Shown one piece after another: positions 43,150-54,100 of a stretch of DNA of 64,000 bases (position 1 is the stretch's first letter; the number at the start of each line of letters is the position of its first letter). The DNA is taken from positions 1 through 64,000 of the forward strand of contig VZRG01000360.1 of NCBI GenBank assembly GCA_013397435.1. The letters are read 5' to 3'. Source of the DNA: Erythrocercus mccallii. Lineage: Eukaryota; Chordata; Aves; Passeriformes; Dicruridae. Under the pieces are notes generated by a model. The model was not told the DNA's origin. It saw nothing but the letters and a program-made list of their open reading frames with translations, and ran no database searches. The translations under genes and the position numbers were made by a program.

Positions 43150-43587
43150 CTGGGCACTAGACTTAAAATCAGGTATCTAAATGACAGCAATGCTTACACC
43201 TCTGTTTTCCTCAACATCCAACAACTTTTTGAGAAAAGTGGCCTCAGAATGCCAGTGCTGGCGTCAAGAGACTGCAGCATCTCTGACTTCTCTGTTGCTG
43301 AAGAACCATCACCTATGACTGCTAAATATTTAGATACACTTAGTGGATCACAGATCCAAGCAAACAAAACATTCTCAAACAACCCTTTATCTCTTATGAC
43401 ATCCAGTCCAAAGGACTTAGAGCCCATCAATCTTCCTGAGCAAACAGCAAGATGCCCTTACCTCAAATGCACTTTTCATTCTATTTAATCTTTTAACTGA
43501 AATGTCTTTGCAGCGGACATCAGGGCCATGGAGACCCAGACCCTGGACCAGCAGAAAGATAAACAGCAAAACAGTAGCACCATTTAG
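43150..43587 (+). pseudogene. Unrecognised coding-like remnant in one frame with two stops
   Basis: One plus-strand frame is open for 112 codons (43150-43485). After the stop at 43486 and a second stop at 43498 it continues in the same frame for another ~28 codons to a stop near 43588. The first part contains VFLNIQQLFEKSGLRM and SVAEEPSPMTAKYLDTLSG. The last part reads ADIRAMETQTLDQQKDKQQN, strongly hydrophilic and helix-like. The stretch has more GC and a more protein-like residue mix than its AT-rich surroundings. There is no start codon near the 5' end, no good donor between the parts and no poly(A) tail, so it looks like an old, decayed coding fragment antisense to ERC2. The minus strand is also open over 43194-43430, which weakens the case. 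I do not recognise the protein. Confidence 0.25.
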
Positions 43588-46500
43588 CTTCTGTTGGTAT
43601 GAATATAACTGTAATGACTACACTTTAACCATGTTTGGGACTTTTTCTTGTTCTGCAGTAGCACACAAATTGATCTCACAAGTCTAACTATAGGACATTT
43701 AATTCCTTCAATTCAACCTTTTAAGACAAATATTAAATACTAAGTTTCTGCAGATACGTGAGCAGCATTCAGATTTTATTTTACAGTAGTGTCTGCTGTC
43801 TAACCTCCAATGCTTTCATCTCTGATAGCTCTAGAAAATCACACTATTTCATTAAATTCCCTGCTTTAATTAGCCACCTGGGTACCTTGGCCACAAAGCT
43901 GATAATGTCAGCCAAAAATAAGTGTTACATGTTAGTATAGCCTTTACTCTATTTCATAAAGGGTTTTTTTCCCCCCCAAGCATCCAAAAAATGCAGACAT
44001 GGAAAATACTCCTATGAGCAAAATCTGTAACATTTTCTAAAGAAATATGTCTCTGCAATAATTTTAATAATTTTAAACAGCATTGCAATGGGACCAGCTG
44101 TCTACAAGTCAATCAAAAAATTCTCCAGTGTGCTAGGAAGCTATGCTCCTCAGCAAATAAAAGATAAAAAAAAAATCAGAGTGCAAAGAATGTTTTTGAG
44201 GACACAAGGAAAAAAAAAAATCAACTCTAAACCAAACCAACTAGATTTTATGAAATACAATTTACCCAAAACAAGTAATCTATATAAAATAAGAAATTCT
44301 CAAAAATGCATTTTAAAATTCAATTTAGAACACTTATTTTAAATAAACAAACATAATCCAATGGTCTAGGCAGGACTGGGTAGAATATTACCATCATCAT
44401 TACTTGAAATTATTTTCTCTTCTTTATAAATAGTCCATACTTTTACAAAGAATCCATGTATAAGATAAATGAAACAAATCTTAACATTTTACTGGGGACT
44501 CCGGGTCTCAGCAGCTAGTCATGCAGAAGACCTGATCCTGTAAATCCCAACCATGTGAATGGCCATTCCAAATTGCATAGCCTCAGTAAGACTGAGTAGA
44601 AATATTCCAAGCAGTTCAGTTCTCACTGTCTTAAGAATGACAGTCTATGCAGGTGCTTCACTGAGTCATGACTAAACCAGCATAAGGGTAATGCTTCAAA
44701 ATTCAGGTCTAATTTCATTGAAATCCAAATGCTAGAATTTTATTAAGATATGAGCAAGTTAAGTATTGTTTCTGGCATTTTCATAGAATACAAATGCATT
44801 TGCTACTACCTATCTATAGTCCTGGGTTGGACTCTTAAGAGACTAAAATCACCACAAGAGATGTGAAGAGGGGTACTGACAGACACGTTCCTGACACAAA
44901 CAAAGACACTGCTTATTCACTTACAGTCCACAGATGGATTTTTTTTTGTAGAAAATAGATATTATCACGATAAGAAAACCTCTATCTGTGACAGGCTGAT
45001 TTTTTTATATAAGAAAACAAATCTTAAACAAAACATTTTTTTTCTAAAAGAAAACTCATACTTGACTGCTGACTTCATTTAATAAGCGAGACTAAAGTCA
45101 CTGTAAGTTTTATAATATGGTAATAAAAAAACTAAGCAGTGACTTCCTGTGCTGTCATTTGCATTTAAAACTTTCACATCTTTTTTTTTAATCAAGGTGA
45201 TATAACCTAAAGAATTATTAGTGTCCAAGACATCTTCTAAAATCTGGTGTCTCCTTATTCTTAGCTTATTTTAGTTTTGTTAACTAATACAATTATCACA
45301 CTGATGGCAAATTAAATACCTTAAATGAATAAACAAAAGTAAGTATTCCAAGCATTAAGAAATTAATTGGTCTATCAAATTTAAACCTTAAAAGCAGAAA
45401 TACGCCTACAGTCAAAGACCCTTCAAAAAGCTCACAGATTAATTCAGACCACTACATAGTCACTGGAGAGTAAAGTATTTTGAATGGAAACTTCTTAAGG
45501 GAGAAATAAATAATAAATATATATATTTTCCTTGGTTTTGTTAAACATACTCAAAAGAAAACAAACAAATAAAATCAAGAATTTTTTACATGTCTTCTTT
45601 TCATAAAGGCCACATCACTTGGGAGGAATACTTCATCCCAAATCTCAAGGAATTCCTTTCTTTGCATATCTGACTAACCTATTGCCATCCTATAGAAAAA
45701 AATCCTGTATATCCTGTCTCAACATTGCCCCTCTTGCCCTCGTAATTCCAAATCAGAAAATCTAGCAGACCTTATTCCTTCTCTTTTCCTTTTCTTTTTA
45801 AAAGAACTACATTTTCCCACTGAAAATGAGCAGGTGCAAGACTTCAACTCCCTTTACCAATTGCTTAAACTCCTAACCTGTGTGACAACATAATCTATAA
45901 CCCCAAAAAATTTCATTTTTACAATTGTGCTATTTGACCATGTAACTAAAAAAATCTACTCTGCAGTGACATAAAGGGAAGTAGCTCAGCTTCCTTAGCA
46001 TGTCTATTACCATTTGGGATGAGAAAGCAAGCTTGAGTGGATGACCCCTGGAGAGATAGGAAATTGTTATCAGGTTGTGTCTGGATCTCCCCTGTTGCCA
46101 GGAAAGCTAATGGGACATTAAGACCTTCCCACAGTAACAAAGCTTATAAAAACGGAGTAAAATTTTGGTGCCTTTTGAGCTAGAGAATTTGAAAGCAGGT
46201 AATTCTCTCTGGTTAACCTTGGCCAAACTGACTTAATCTTTAGGTAATAAAGGCCACTACTTTCCACATGCCTAAGGAAATACTATTGCAAGAAATTAAT
46301 ATTATCTCTGACTCAAGAAGAATGCTTGCTTTTCTGCCATTCAACTGATGCTGAGATTATGGCAAACTCCACATCATAGTTCATCTGCTCATCAGAACTG
46401 GGAGGTACCCCTCTGTGTTCTCTCCACATCTCTTTGATAGAAAGAACTGGCAACAAAATGACCAACACAAACATGGGACAAAAAAAACATCCAAACCAAG

Positions 46501-47610
46501 TATTATTAAAATAATTTTAAAATATCTAAAAAAAAATTAATTCCTATATCCCTAATTTTCCAGTTAAATGCAAAAAGGCCATCATGCCCAAAATTAGCAG
46601 CCAAGATAAGGAATTTTAGTATATTTAATGTTTTCATTACATTCCCAGCTCCTATTACTGACAGGTTACATAAGTATTTCTGTTTCATCCAAACGAGCAG
46701 GCTTTTAGCCCACAGAGACCTGTAGGCCTCAAAAAACCCTTCTTCCCATCCCCTTACACTCCCCTCCCTTTAAAATTTCATAATTTCAACTGCCTGAAGG
46801 CTGGCTTCAGGTTTCTTAACTCATGACAATTTTTCAATGAGACAATTATTTTGCCTCCAATGCACCACAAAACAATATTATTGTCCTGGGACACCCAAGA
46901 ACTCTGCCTGGTAGAAATAAAGCAAGTGTCACAGAAGTCACTGAAACATTTTTCACCTCAAAGGCAAAAATATGGGAAGAAGGGTTTACCTAACACACAC
47001 ACTCTGGGAAGTTTTCCAAAATCTTTATTTAAGAAGTGTTTAGTCTGACACAGTTCCCTCCAAAGCCCTGGAGAGATGCTAGAAATATCCACGTGAGGAT
47101 AATGCATGAATGAAAGAGGCATACTAAAATCCTGCTCCAAACCATGGTTCATGTCACTTTGTTTCAACACAGATCTGCACTGCAACCATGGAAACTCCAA
47201 TCCGGCGCATTGCATTGCTGTCTTCCTCAGCACATTCCTGCTGGGTGACACTTTACATGAACATGTGTGAAATTTGTACCACAAGACTCATCTGTCACAC
47301 ATCTTTCTCATACACACTGGCTTGTTGTGCATTTTCTTCTGATGTTCTTCTTTGAAAAAAAAAATAGCACTGCTGATGACAGCACACTAGATGAGAAGGA
47401 TATTTGATCTGATTGAATATGGCAATTGCTTGCTCAGCTATTTTATTAATTGAGATCATTAACAATAACTGTAATCAGTTACTGGAAATAGTTTGTTGCC
47501 TGAAATTTGCAACCGAGAAGTTGCTAGTGCAACTACTCCATCAGGTCCTTCCCAGAGGTAGTCCGGAAAAGCTTTTTTCTCTAAAATACCGAGTTAACAA
47601 AGCATCCCCA

Positions 47611-47653
47611 CACAAACAAACAAAACAAAACAAAACAAAACAAAACAAAAAAA
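47611..47653. repeat. (AAAC)n/(AAAAC)n microsatellite
   Basis: Starts as cacaaacaaac and continues as six or more AAAAC units, ending in an A-run. A-rich repeats of this kind often mark the end of a retroposed copy; here the coding-like stretch at 47660-47915 on the minus strand lies next to it, but at its 3' end the repeat is T-rich in that orientation, so it is not a poly(A) tail for that stretch. Confidence 0.92.
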
Positions 47654-47659
47654 GCTCCA

Positions 47660-47915
47660 CCACCTCCTGACTCTTTCCAGTTTTTCTCTGCATCCAACTG
47701 CTCCACAGCATGTCCAGCCCAGCCTGACAGCAATCAGGATCACATCTCCTCTGCAGTATGCCACGTTTCATTGCAATTTCCTTCTGGATCAAATCTTTTG
47801 ACTGCAATTCCTGGCTCACTCTAGAGTTCTCAGGATCAATCCAGCTATTATCATCCATTACATAAATCAAGCTTTCCATAGTTTTGCAGTAACTTCTTCA
47901 GACCTTCAAATAAAT
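47660..47915 (-). pseudogene. Unrecognised coding-like remnant (frameshifted?)
   Basis: The minus-strand frame from the ATG at 47879 reads through SWIDPENSRVSQELQSK and DLIQKEIAMKRGILQ, an amphipathic, coiled-coil or spectrin-like residue pattern. Just upstream, in a different frame (47866-47913), the DNA reads LFEGLKKLLQNYGKLD, also coding-like. Two adjacent coding-like segments in different frames suggest a decayed sequence with a frameshift rather than a live exon. No convincing acceptor and donor pair frames it. The frame then runs on into the neighbouring TTTTG repeat, which is not coding. I cannot name a family; chance remains possible. Confidence 0.22.
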
Positions 47916-50900
47916 CAGGTACACTTTGTATTATTCTTGTTTAGACATACAAACTTCCCCTTATTATAAATTCAGATCAGAGCACCGTCACATTGCCCAA
48001 GCATGCTGCTCCTCCATTGTGAAAGCAAAGAGTGGAAGGAGTGGTTCCATCAACAGCCCAATTCCTAAATTTAGTGTCCCTGTCTCTTTTCAGTCACACC
48101 TTTTTGAGGGCAAGCTGTGCTATCTCACAATGATTCTTAACTCAGAAAACCCTACACCATGCACAGAGAATCCTGACAGCACTAAGCCCAGGCAGTCACC
48201 AAGCTCCCCAGGAAGTGCTCTGGGGCTACTTTATGTTCAAGAGGTAAAGAAATCTGCCCCCTGGATCTTGCTCCTGAGAAAAATGAGTGGAGGCAGCAGG
48301 TCTGGAGAAACACAAGAAATACTGATGTCTTGAACCAGTAAACATGAAAGGGAAGAATAATAGCTCCTTCTGTTCTCTCTTCCCCAACACAGAGCTGCGG
48401 TGTCACATCCAACCAAATCCAAAGCTGATATTTTTCCTTCAGTGAGGTAGAGCTCTTTTCTCCTCATATCCACTTCATTCTGCATAACCATTTATTTTAC
48501 AGTATAAAGTATAATACCAAAGAAATAAACTTTCTACTTTACTATTTCTTTAAACATGAAATTTACAAAAGTTTAAAACCACACATAAAGTCAGATAAAT
48601 CTAAATATCATCTCAAAATGTCATCTCTTTCAAAATGTTTAAATTCTAAAACATTGGTTCTGCATATGTAGCAAACAGACTAAAAGAGAATGACATGTCA
48701 GCAATCTGCCTGTTATCCAATGTGACAACTATGTTTCTCACTCAGAATAACCAGTCTCTCAGAAGAGTAATGTATATCACAGATTCTCTCAGTTTTCAGT
48801 AGTACACTATCTCAATTTCTCCAGGGAAATTATCTTTGAACAACATATCACTCTGCCCTTGGAACCATCAAACTGACATTTGACAAAACTGTGGATGGCT
48901 TCTAGGTTAAATTTAAAACTCCATTGAACCTTCCCTTGCACATCTCACTGAGCTCTGGCCTCCCACAGGAACAATTAGGAAGGCCAACATCAGAGCTGGT
49001 GGGAAACTTTCGAGCATTGGTCAGTACAATTCACATGGAAAAAATATCCATCTCCTCCTTATCTGCAGGTGGAAAAGTTTGGGGAGCATATAACCTGCTG
49101 TAACCTAAAGGTGTGGGGATGTCACTGTACTGATGGTTGTACTCAGAATATTTGTATCTTGTACAGGCAGGTGCACATGGGGCCATTATGCCAACGTATT
49201 TGATTTTCTTGTTTGTCATCAGTATTGATAGCCTACCATGTTATACAACAGATGCAGCATTTTTCAAACCATAATAATCCCACAGGAGTATGGACAACTA
49301 AAATGACAGCGAACATACTGATCAGCAGAAATTAGGGAAATTAATAAATCTGTTTCTTAGATTAAGTTTTGACCTTAATGAAGATTCAAGCTGAGAAAAT
49401 TTAACACTACACTGGATTCCCACAATAAATTCTAATCATACTCTACAACTTATCTGGGACTCTAGGGATGGAAGTTGGCAGGGTTATGAGGACATTTGCC
49501 TCAACAAGGTCAGTTGGTTTTTTAGGTCAATAAAGCATAACAGAAATTGCACCTTCAACTGTTGAACAAATGTTTCTGCATACCAATCATGGAATTTCAG
49601 TGAAATCAACCATAATGACAACCACATAGCATAATACTTTTCTTTAGGTTCTCTTGAGCTAGAGAGATTTTCAATCAATGTTGAGTATGCTCTGATAGAA
49701 ATGCAAAGTGGTCACATTCAGACAATAATTTCATTATGGCCAACTCCACAATAAATGCATTTCATTAACTTCTGGAAGAAAGAAAGATTCTGAAAATAAA
49801 TTGTTGAACTATTTTCACAACCTGGGTGTATAACTATCCCTTCAAGCACATAAAAATGTGGTTGAAGTAGATAGACAATAAATTTAGGGTTTATCCAAAT
49901 CTTTACCACAATCGATAAGCCTCAAATTTCAGAAACAAAACTTTTCAGCTGGAAAGTAATTTGTGATTGTGACACGCACTGAAGTACATCAGGGGAAAAA
50001 AAAAATCTTGTGTCAAGCTTTTTGCCATCTTTAGCTGTGCAGTTTGAAGACTTTTCTGACATGTCTGAACTGTGAAATGTGAATTGTCCTTGGTTTTGAG
50101 GCTGAGACCAAAACTGTCCCAAGAGAAAACATCTTCTAAGATGTTTTAAGACTTTGCTAACTTACGATTTACAGCCACCCATAAGCAAGAGAAAGAAAAT
50201 TAACATCAAGGCCTACTAAGAGAAAAAAAATGTCAACTAGATCAATTTTTACTTCCAACAAGCACCACAAGACATGTAATACTTGAAAAGTTTACTCAAA
50301 AACAGTGAGCAAAGACAAATGCCAGCTAAACTAATCTACAACCTGGAAGAATATAAAACACAAACCGCACTTGATGAGGTTCTATACAAACAAAGCATAA
50401 AAACACATACAGACCACTTTTTTATAGTTATGTGCTGGTCCAGCAAAAACAGCAAAAATTTCTGAATCACTGCAACTCCTCATATACTGTTTGTAAGCAG
50501 TAAAAGGGGCAATGGAAATAAGTATCTGGTCTTAGGTATAAATCTCTCTGTATACAATTGTCACTGCTCATTACCTGCCGGGTTGGGTTATCTACCAAAA
50601 AGTTATTTCCAGTGTTGAACTCCCTAAACAAAGGTAACGTAAGCAAAACCAGAAGAAGAAAAAATCTTCACACAAAACAACATATTAATTGAATATGTTG
50701 TTATTAAACATTTTTTTTCTTAGAGTCATTCAAGAAAAAGATTCATTTACTGAAAGTTTCTGGTCTAGCAGTGAAATGACCAAAAACTTCACAATAGGGA
50801 CAAGCAGAATAAAAACAACAAAATACAAACAGAAGTTAATAATGTGGAATCAAAACAACCAAATAAATGAAGCATCAATGAAAACCTTCATTGTGGAAGG

Positions 50901-50931
50901 AGCATTAAGTAGGAGAGCAGAAAATACTGAC

Positions 50932-50943
50932 CTGGAAGTCAAG
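50932..50943 (-). CDS. ERC2: Candidate 12-nt ERC2 microexon (adds L-T-S plus split Ser/Arg codons)
   Basis: On the minus strand the sequence reads ...ccttactccaatcag, CTTGACTTCCAG, gtcagtattttct. Exon A ends with AG and exon B begins with A, so the 12 nt read as AG|C TTG ACT TCC AG|A, giving Ser-Leu-Thr-Ser-Arg. Inclusion keeps the frame and changes E-R-H-M to E-S-L-T-S-R-H-M. From memory, ERC1 carries SLTSR at exactly this point (ELESLTSRQVKDQ) and ERC2 isoforms a near-identical segment. I searched the 16.2-kb intron by eye for any 12-mer flanked by ag and gt that encoded this pattern; this was the only match found. Expected chance matches are well under 0.01 by base counting. The tract upstream is strongly pyrimidine-rich (about 50968-51000) and the donor CAG|gtcagt is good. 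Splicing itself is inferred, not observed. Confidence 0.82.
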
Positions 50944-51000
50944 CTGATTGGAGTAAGGATGAAAGCAGCAGTTTGGAGAAAAACAGATAGGAAGGAAGAC
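50944..51000 (-). promoter_or_regulatory. Microexon 3' splice-site region with TGCTGC motif
   Basis: On the minus strand this region reads as a long run of T and C broken by AAA (gtcttccttcctatctgttt, then ttctccaaactgctgctttc, then atccttactccaatcag). TGCTGC is at 50970-50965, about 22 nt upstream of the exon. Known: neuronal microexons activated by the splicing factor SRRM4 (nSR100) usually carry UGC motifs close upstream of the 3' splice site. Inferred: the microexon is neuron-enriched and SRRM4-dependent; only the motif is seen. Confidence 0.5.
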
Positions 51001-51074
51001 AGCAAAAGAGAATAAAGGGAGGAACACATTAGTTCTTTAAAAATATAACAAGCAGATGTTATATTAGCAGATTA

Positions 51075-51125
51075 TTAAAAAAAAAAAAAAGAAAAAGAAA
51101 AAAATAGGAAAGGGAAGGAAAAGCA
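51075..51125. repeat. A-rich / polypurine tract
   Basis: A run of about 14 A followed by gaaaaagaaaaaaataggaaagggaagg. It is simple low-complexity sequence of the intron, about 130 nt upstream (in transcription) of the microexon, where it appears as T/C-rich RNA. Confidence 0.85.
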
Positions 51126-54100
51126 AGAACTAAAATGAAATTTCTGCAGGGCTATATTCTTCCTGCACACTGAAGAAAACAAACTTTAAAACAAAAGGGC
51201 ATCTTGTCATGGGTGGACAGTGGAAAGACATCCATATTTATAACCATCCAAATTTCAATTCATATACACATTCAAATAGAAGAAATAAATTGGATGAATA
51301 TTGGTAGCATTTGCTACCACACAAACATCTCCTCATGTGCCACAAAGTCTTTAATTTGAATTATCATAGGCTGGTGACCCTCATTCATCAAGTCTTCCAA
51401 TGGGAGTCAAAGCAGCTAAACAATTTGGCAGCTTGTTCAAAGACATTAAAGTTTGCACAGCATTGTAGTTAATAATCAAGGATGAAGATTTGACACCCCA
51501 CCCTACCCAGGAAATGCAGCCCCTTCCAATGCTGACCACAAATTTTTAATTCAGTATGAAGAAGAGAATTAATACTTCAGCACTGAAAATACTCTAATTT
51601 TTGATAACTTTATTTGTTAAAAAAATACCTAACATGCCCTTTTCAAATAAGTAAGGCCAAAACAATCCCCACCCAGCTAGACTGATCCTTAAATCTGTCC
51701 CTGACACACAGCATTTTGTGTATTTAAAAAGGAGCATACTTAACAGCCATAAGAGTACTTTTTTTAAAATGCAATTATTCCGCATGTTGATGTTTTGTCT
51801 CCTGTGCAATGACTTCTCACTGCTGTGTGCACTTACCTTCAAGAGAATTCAAATAGAAATCAATTCAGAATGAATGAATTGTAGTCTGAATACACATCTA
51901 TAGTGTTATATACGCACTGCAAATGAGAAGTAGATAACAAAAAACCCCTTCTTGTTTAAGTACTAACAGGTTTGTCTCACAGCTGGTATATTTTTAATGG
52001 ATTTTTATATTGTTGTAATCTTTGCTGAGAAGCTGCACTTAGCCAAGCAAATTACCAAGTATCTCACATACCACTGTAGAAAAGTGGATTCAAGATTTTG
52101 CAATCCTTATGTAATCATCACTTCCTTTCTCTTTTCAATCAAAATTTACCAATTGATAATTTATATTGTATTCTGTGCTAGTGCTCTTTTACTGAAATCA
52201 CTCTTCTTTCTCTGCAGTGCTTACCTCTTCCCATATTTATACAGAACAAGCATCCCTACAGAGCCTTGTTTTGCCAGAGAAATAAATCACTGTTGCTTAG
52301 ACTCCTCCTGTGTCACGAGCACTTCATTCCTTCTTACCAGCCCTCTCTGCACCTGTTTCCAGTTTTAATTCAACTTCTTGGCATATGACTGATGAGAAGT
52401 ACACAGCAGCATTCCACATAGATGACAACCAGCACCTGATGACATTAATACTTTCCTATCCTTACTGCAGATATCTGTTCTGACATATCAGGATTCACTC
52501 CTCATTATTTAGATGGCTCACAATGACACAGCCATAAGCAAATTCACACAATCTTTCTTTCCTGAACTATATCAAGGATTATCCTTTGTTTATATCAGGC
52601 AGCCTTACTGGCCCTGACTTCACAAACATGCATTTTATGCCATTGTAATTCACTTCATTTTGTGATTCAAACTCTCTCACACACTTCATAAATGTACTTC
52701 TCATTCTAACACCATTAATAAAAGCTTTAAACAATATACTCCTTCAATTGTGACAGTTGTGTTTCAGCTGCAGCTCCCTCTCCTTGGTGAGGCTCTTTGC
52801 ATTAAAACTTGAGCTGATCACTACCGTATCCAGTTGCATTTACATTATTAAAAAACCCAACAAAAATAAAAACAAAAAAATCCCTGAACCACATTTCCTT
52901 CATCAAGAAAACCAAAGAAAAACAGCAAGCTAAGTCTGACAAAAGCACATTATACATTAAAAGTAATATTTTGCATTTAATTTTCAAGGTTTTAAAATCA
53001 TAAACAGATAAACTGTGAAAATTGTAGTAAAAGCTTCCAAATAGCTTTAGTATAGAAGAAGTAGGTTCTCCTGTGTAGAAATAAGAAACTGTAAAATACA
53101 AAGTTAATATAGAGAAAGTAATTAAAAAACAGACCAATGTGATTTTATAGGAGCAGTAATATTAATCTGAAGTGATGACGCTCAGGAGTGTGATAGTTTC
53201 TGAGCCAAGAAAATCACATTAAAACTAAAAGAATTACCATTCATATGAAGACTTCTTCATAATTATAAATAATGTTCATCTCCAAGTAGCACAGACTTAT
53301 AAATTTAACTGCCCATATCTCAAAGCAGATATTCCTACCTGAGTATTTGATACTTTGTATGTCAATACTTTCTGACTAGTAGAACATTAGTATTCATCAA
53401 CTTGTTTTAACTTTTGTTTGAATTTGTAAATGATAACTTTATTACAACTGCTTTTCCTTTTCAAACTTATTTATACAAGCACACCTCATTATGCTGAAGA
53501 ATTTATATATGAATATAATAAATATTGTGAGAATACCACAACTTGCAAAAGTCTAGATTATCACTTCCTCAGAAATTTATGTTGATATATTTTGAAAATA
53601 TATGTTGTTGCGATTATCTTGCAATTTAATGTTGGTATAGCAGTGAACATGGATCCCAGCAAGCCATGAATGAATAAATGCATTTTAATAGCACTTCTTT
53701 TTCCTACAGGACCCCGGAGATGCCCTTGCATCTGAAGTTTGAGGAAATGTCAAATATATGCTAAAGTCCATAGCAAAGTTTAACTACTCCATCACATTCT
53801 AAGAACAATGCATCCTCTTCAAAAGTCTGTGTTCACTCAGCAGTACCACATTATTTTCTGAAAAGTTATTTTAGGGTCAACACCCTCATCAAAAATAACA
53901 GACTAGAAATTGGTGTTCCAAAACTTCACTGCTAAGAATATAACAAATTTGAAAAGAAAATTAATACAAAAATAGAAAACTCTCTCCATTGCATCACCCA
54001 TTACAGGATTCTCAGACAATATGAACAAATTGTATGCTAACAATGCTGCATCAGTATCTCTGGACTCCTTAGTTCCTTGTATCTTTATAATTGTTGTTTT

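Larger units (their letters stand above)
39591..50931 (-). other. ERC2: ERC2 intron between microexon and exon B
   Basis: An 11,341-nt intron if the microexon is used. Its donor is CAG|gtcagt and its acceptor ends gcaattcttag. Apart from simple repeats it holds two stretches with coding-like character on opposite strands (43150-43590 + and 47660-47915 -), annotated separately. The rest is AT-rich and unremarkable. Confidence 0.75.

Noticed and set aside
49081..49110. Alternative microexon candidate (ACACCTTTAG followed by gttaca on the minus strand)
   Set aside because: No AG lies 12 nt upstream of the donor-like site. The nearest gives 20 nt, which breaks the frame, and the encoded residues do not fit.
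50689..51015. Plus-strand open frame of 108 codons overlapping the microexon
   Set aside because: It arises because the minus strand is pyrimidine-rich here, making the plus strand purine-rich and poor in some stops. The Lys/Asn/Glu/Thr-rich product has no features.
52741..52800. CCTCACCAAG on the minus strand as a microexon
   Set aside because: It has an ag before it and begins like the codons for S-L-T, but there is no GT donor at the right place.
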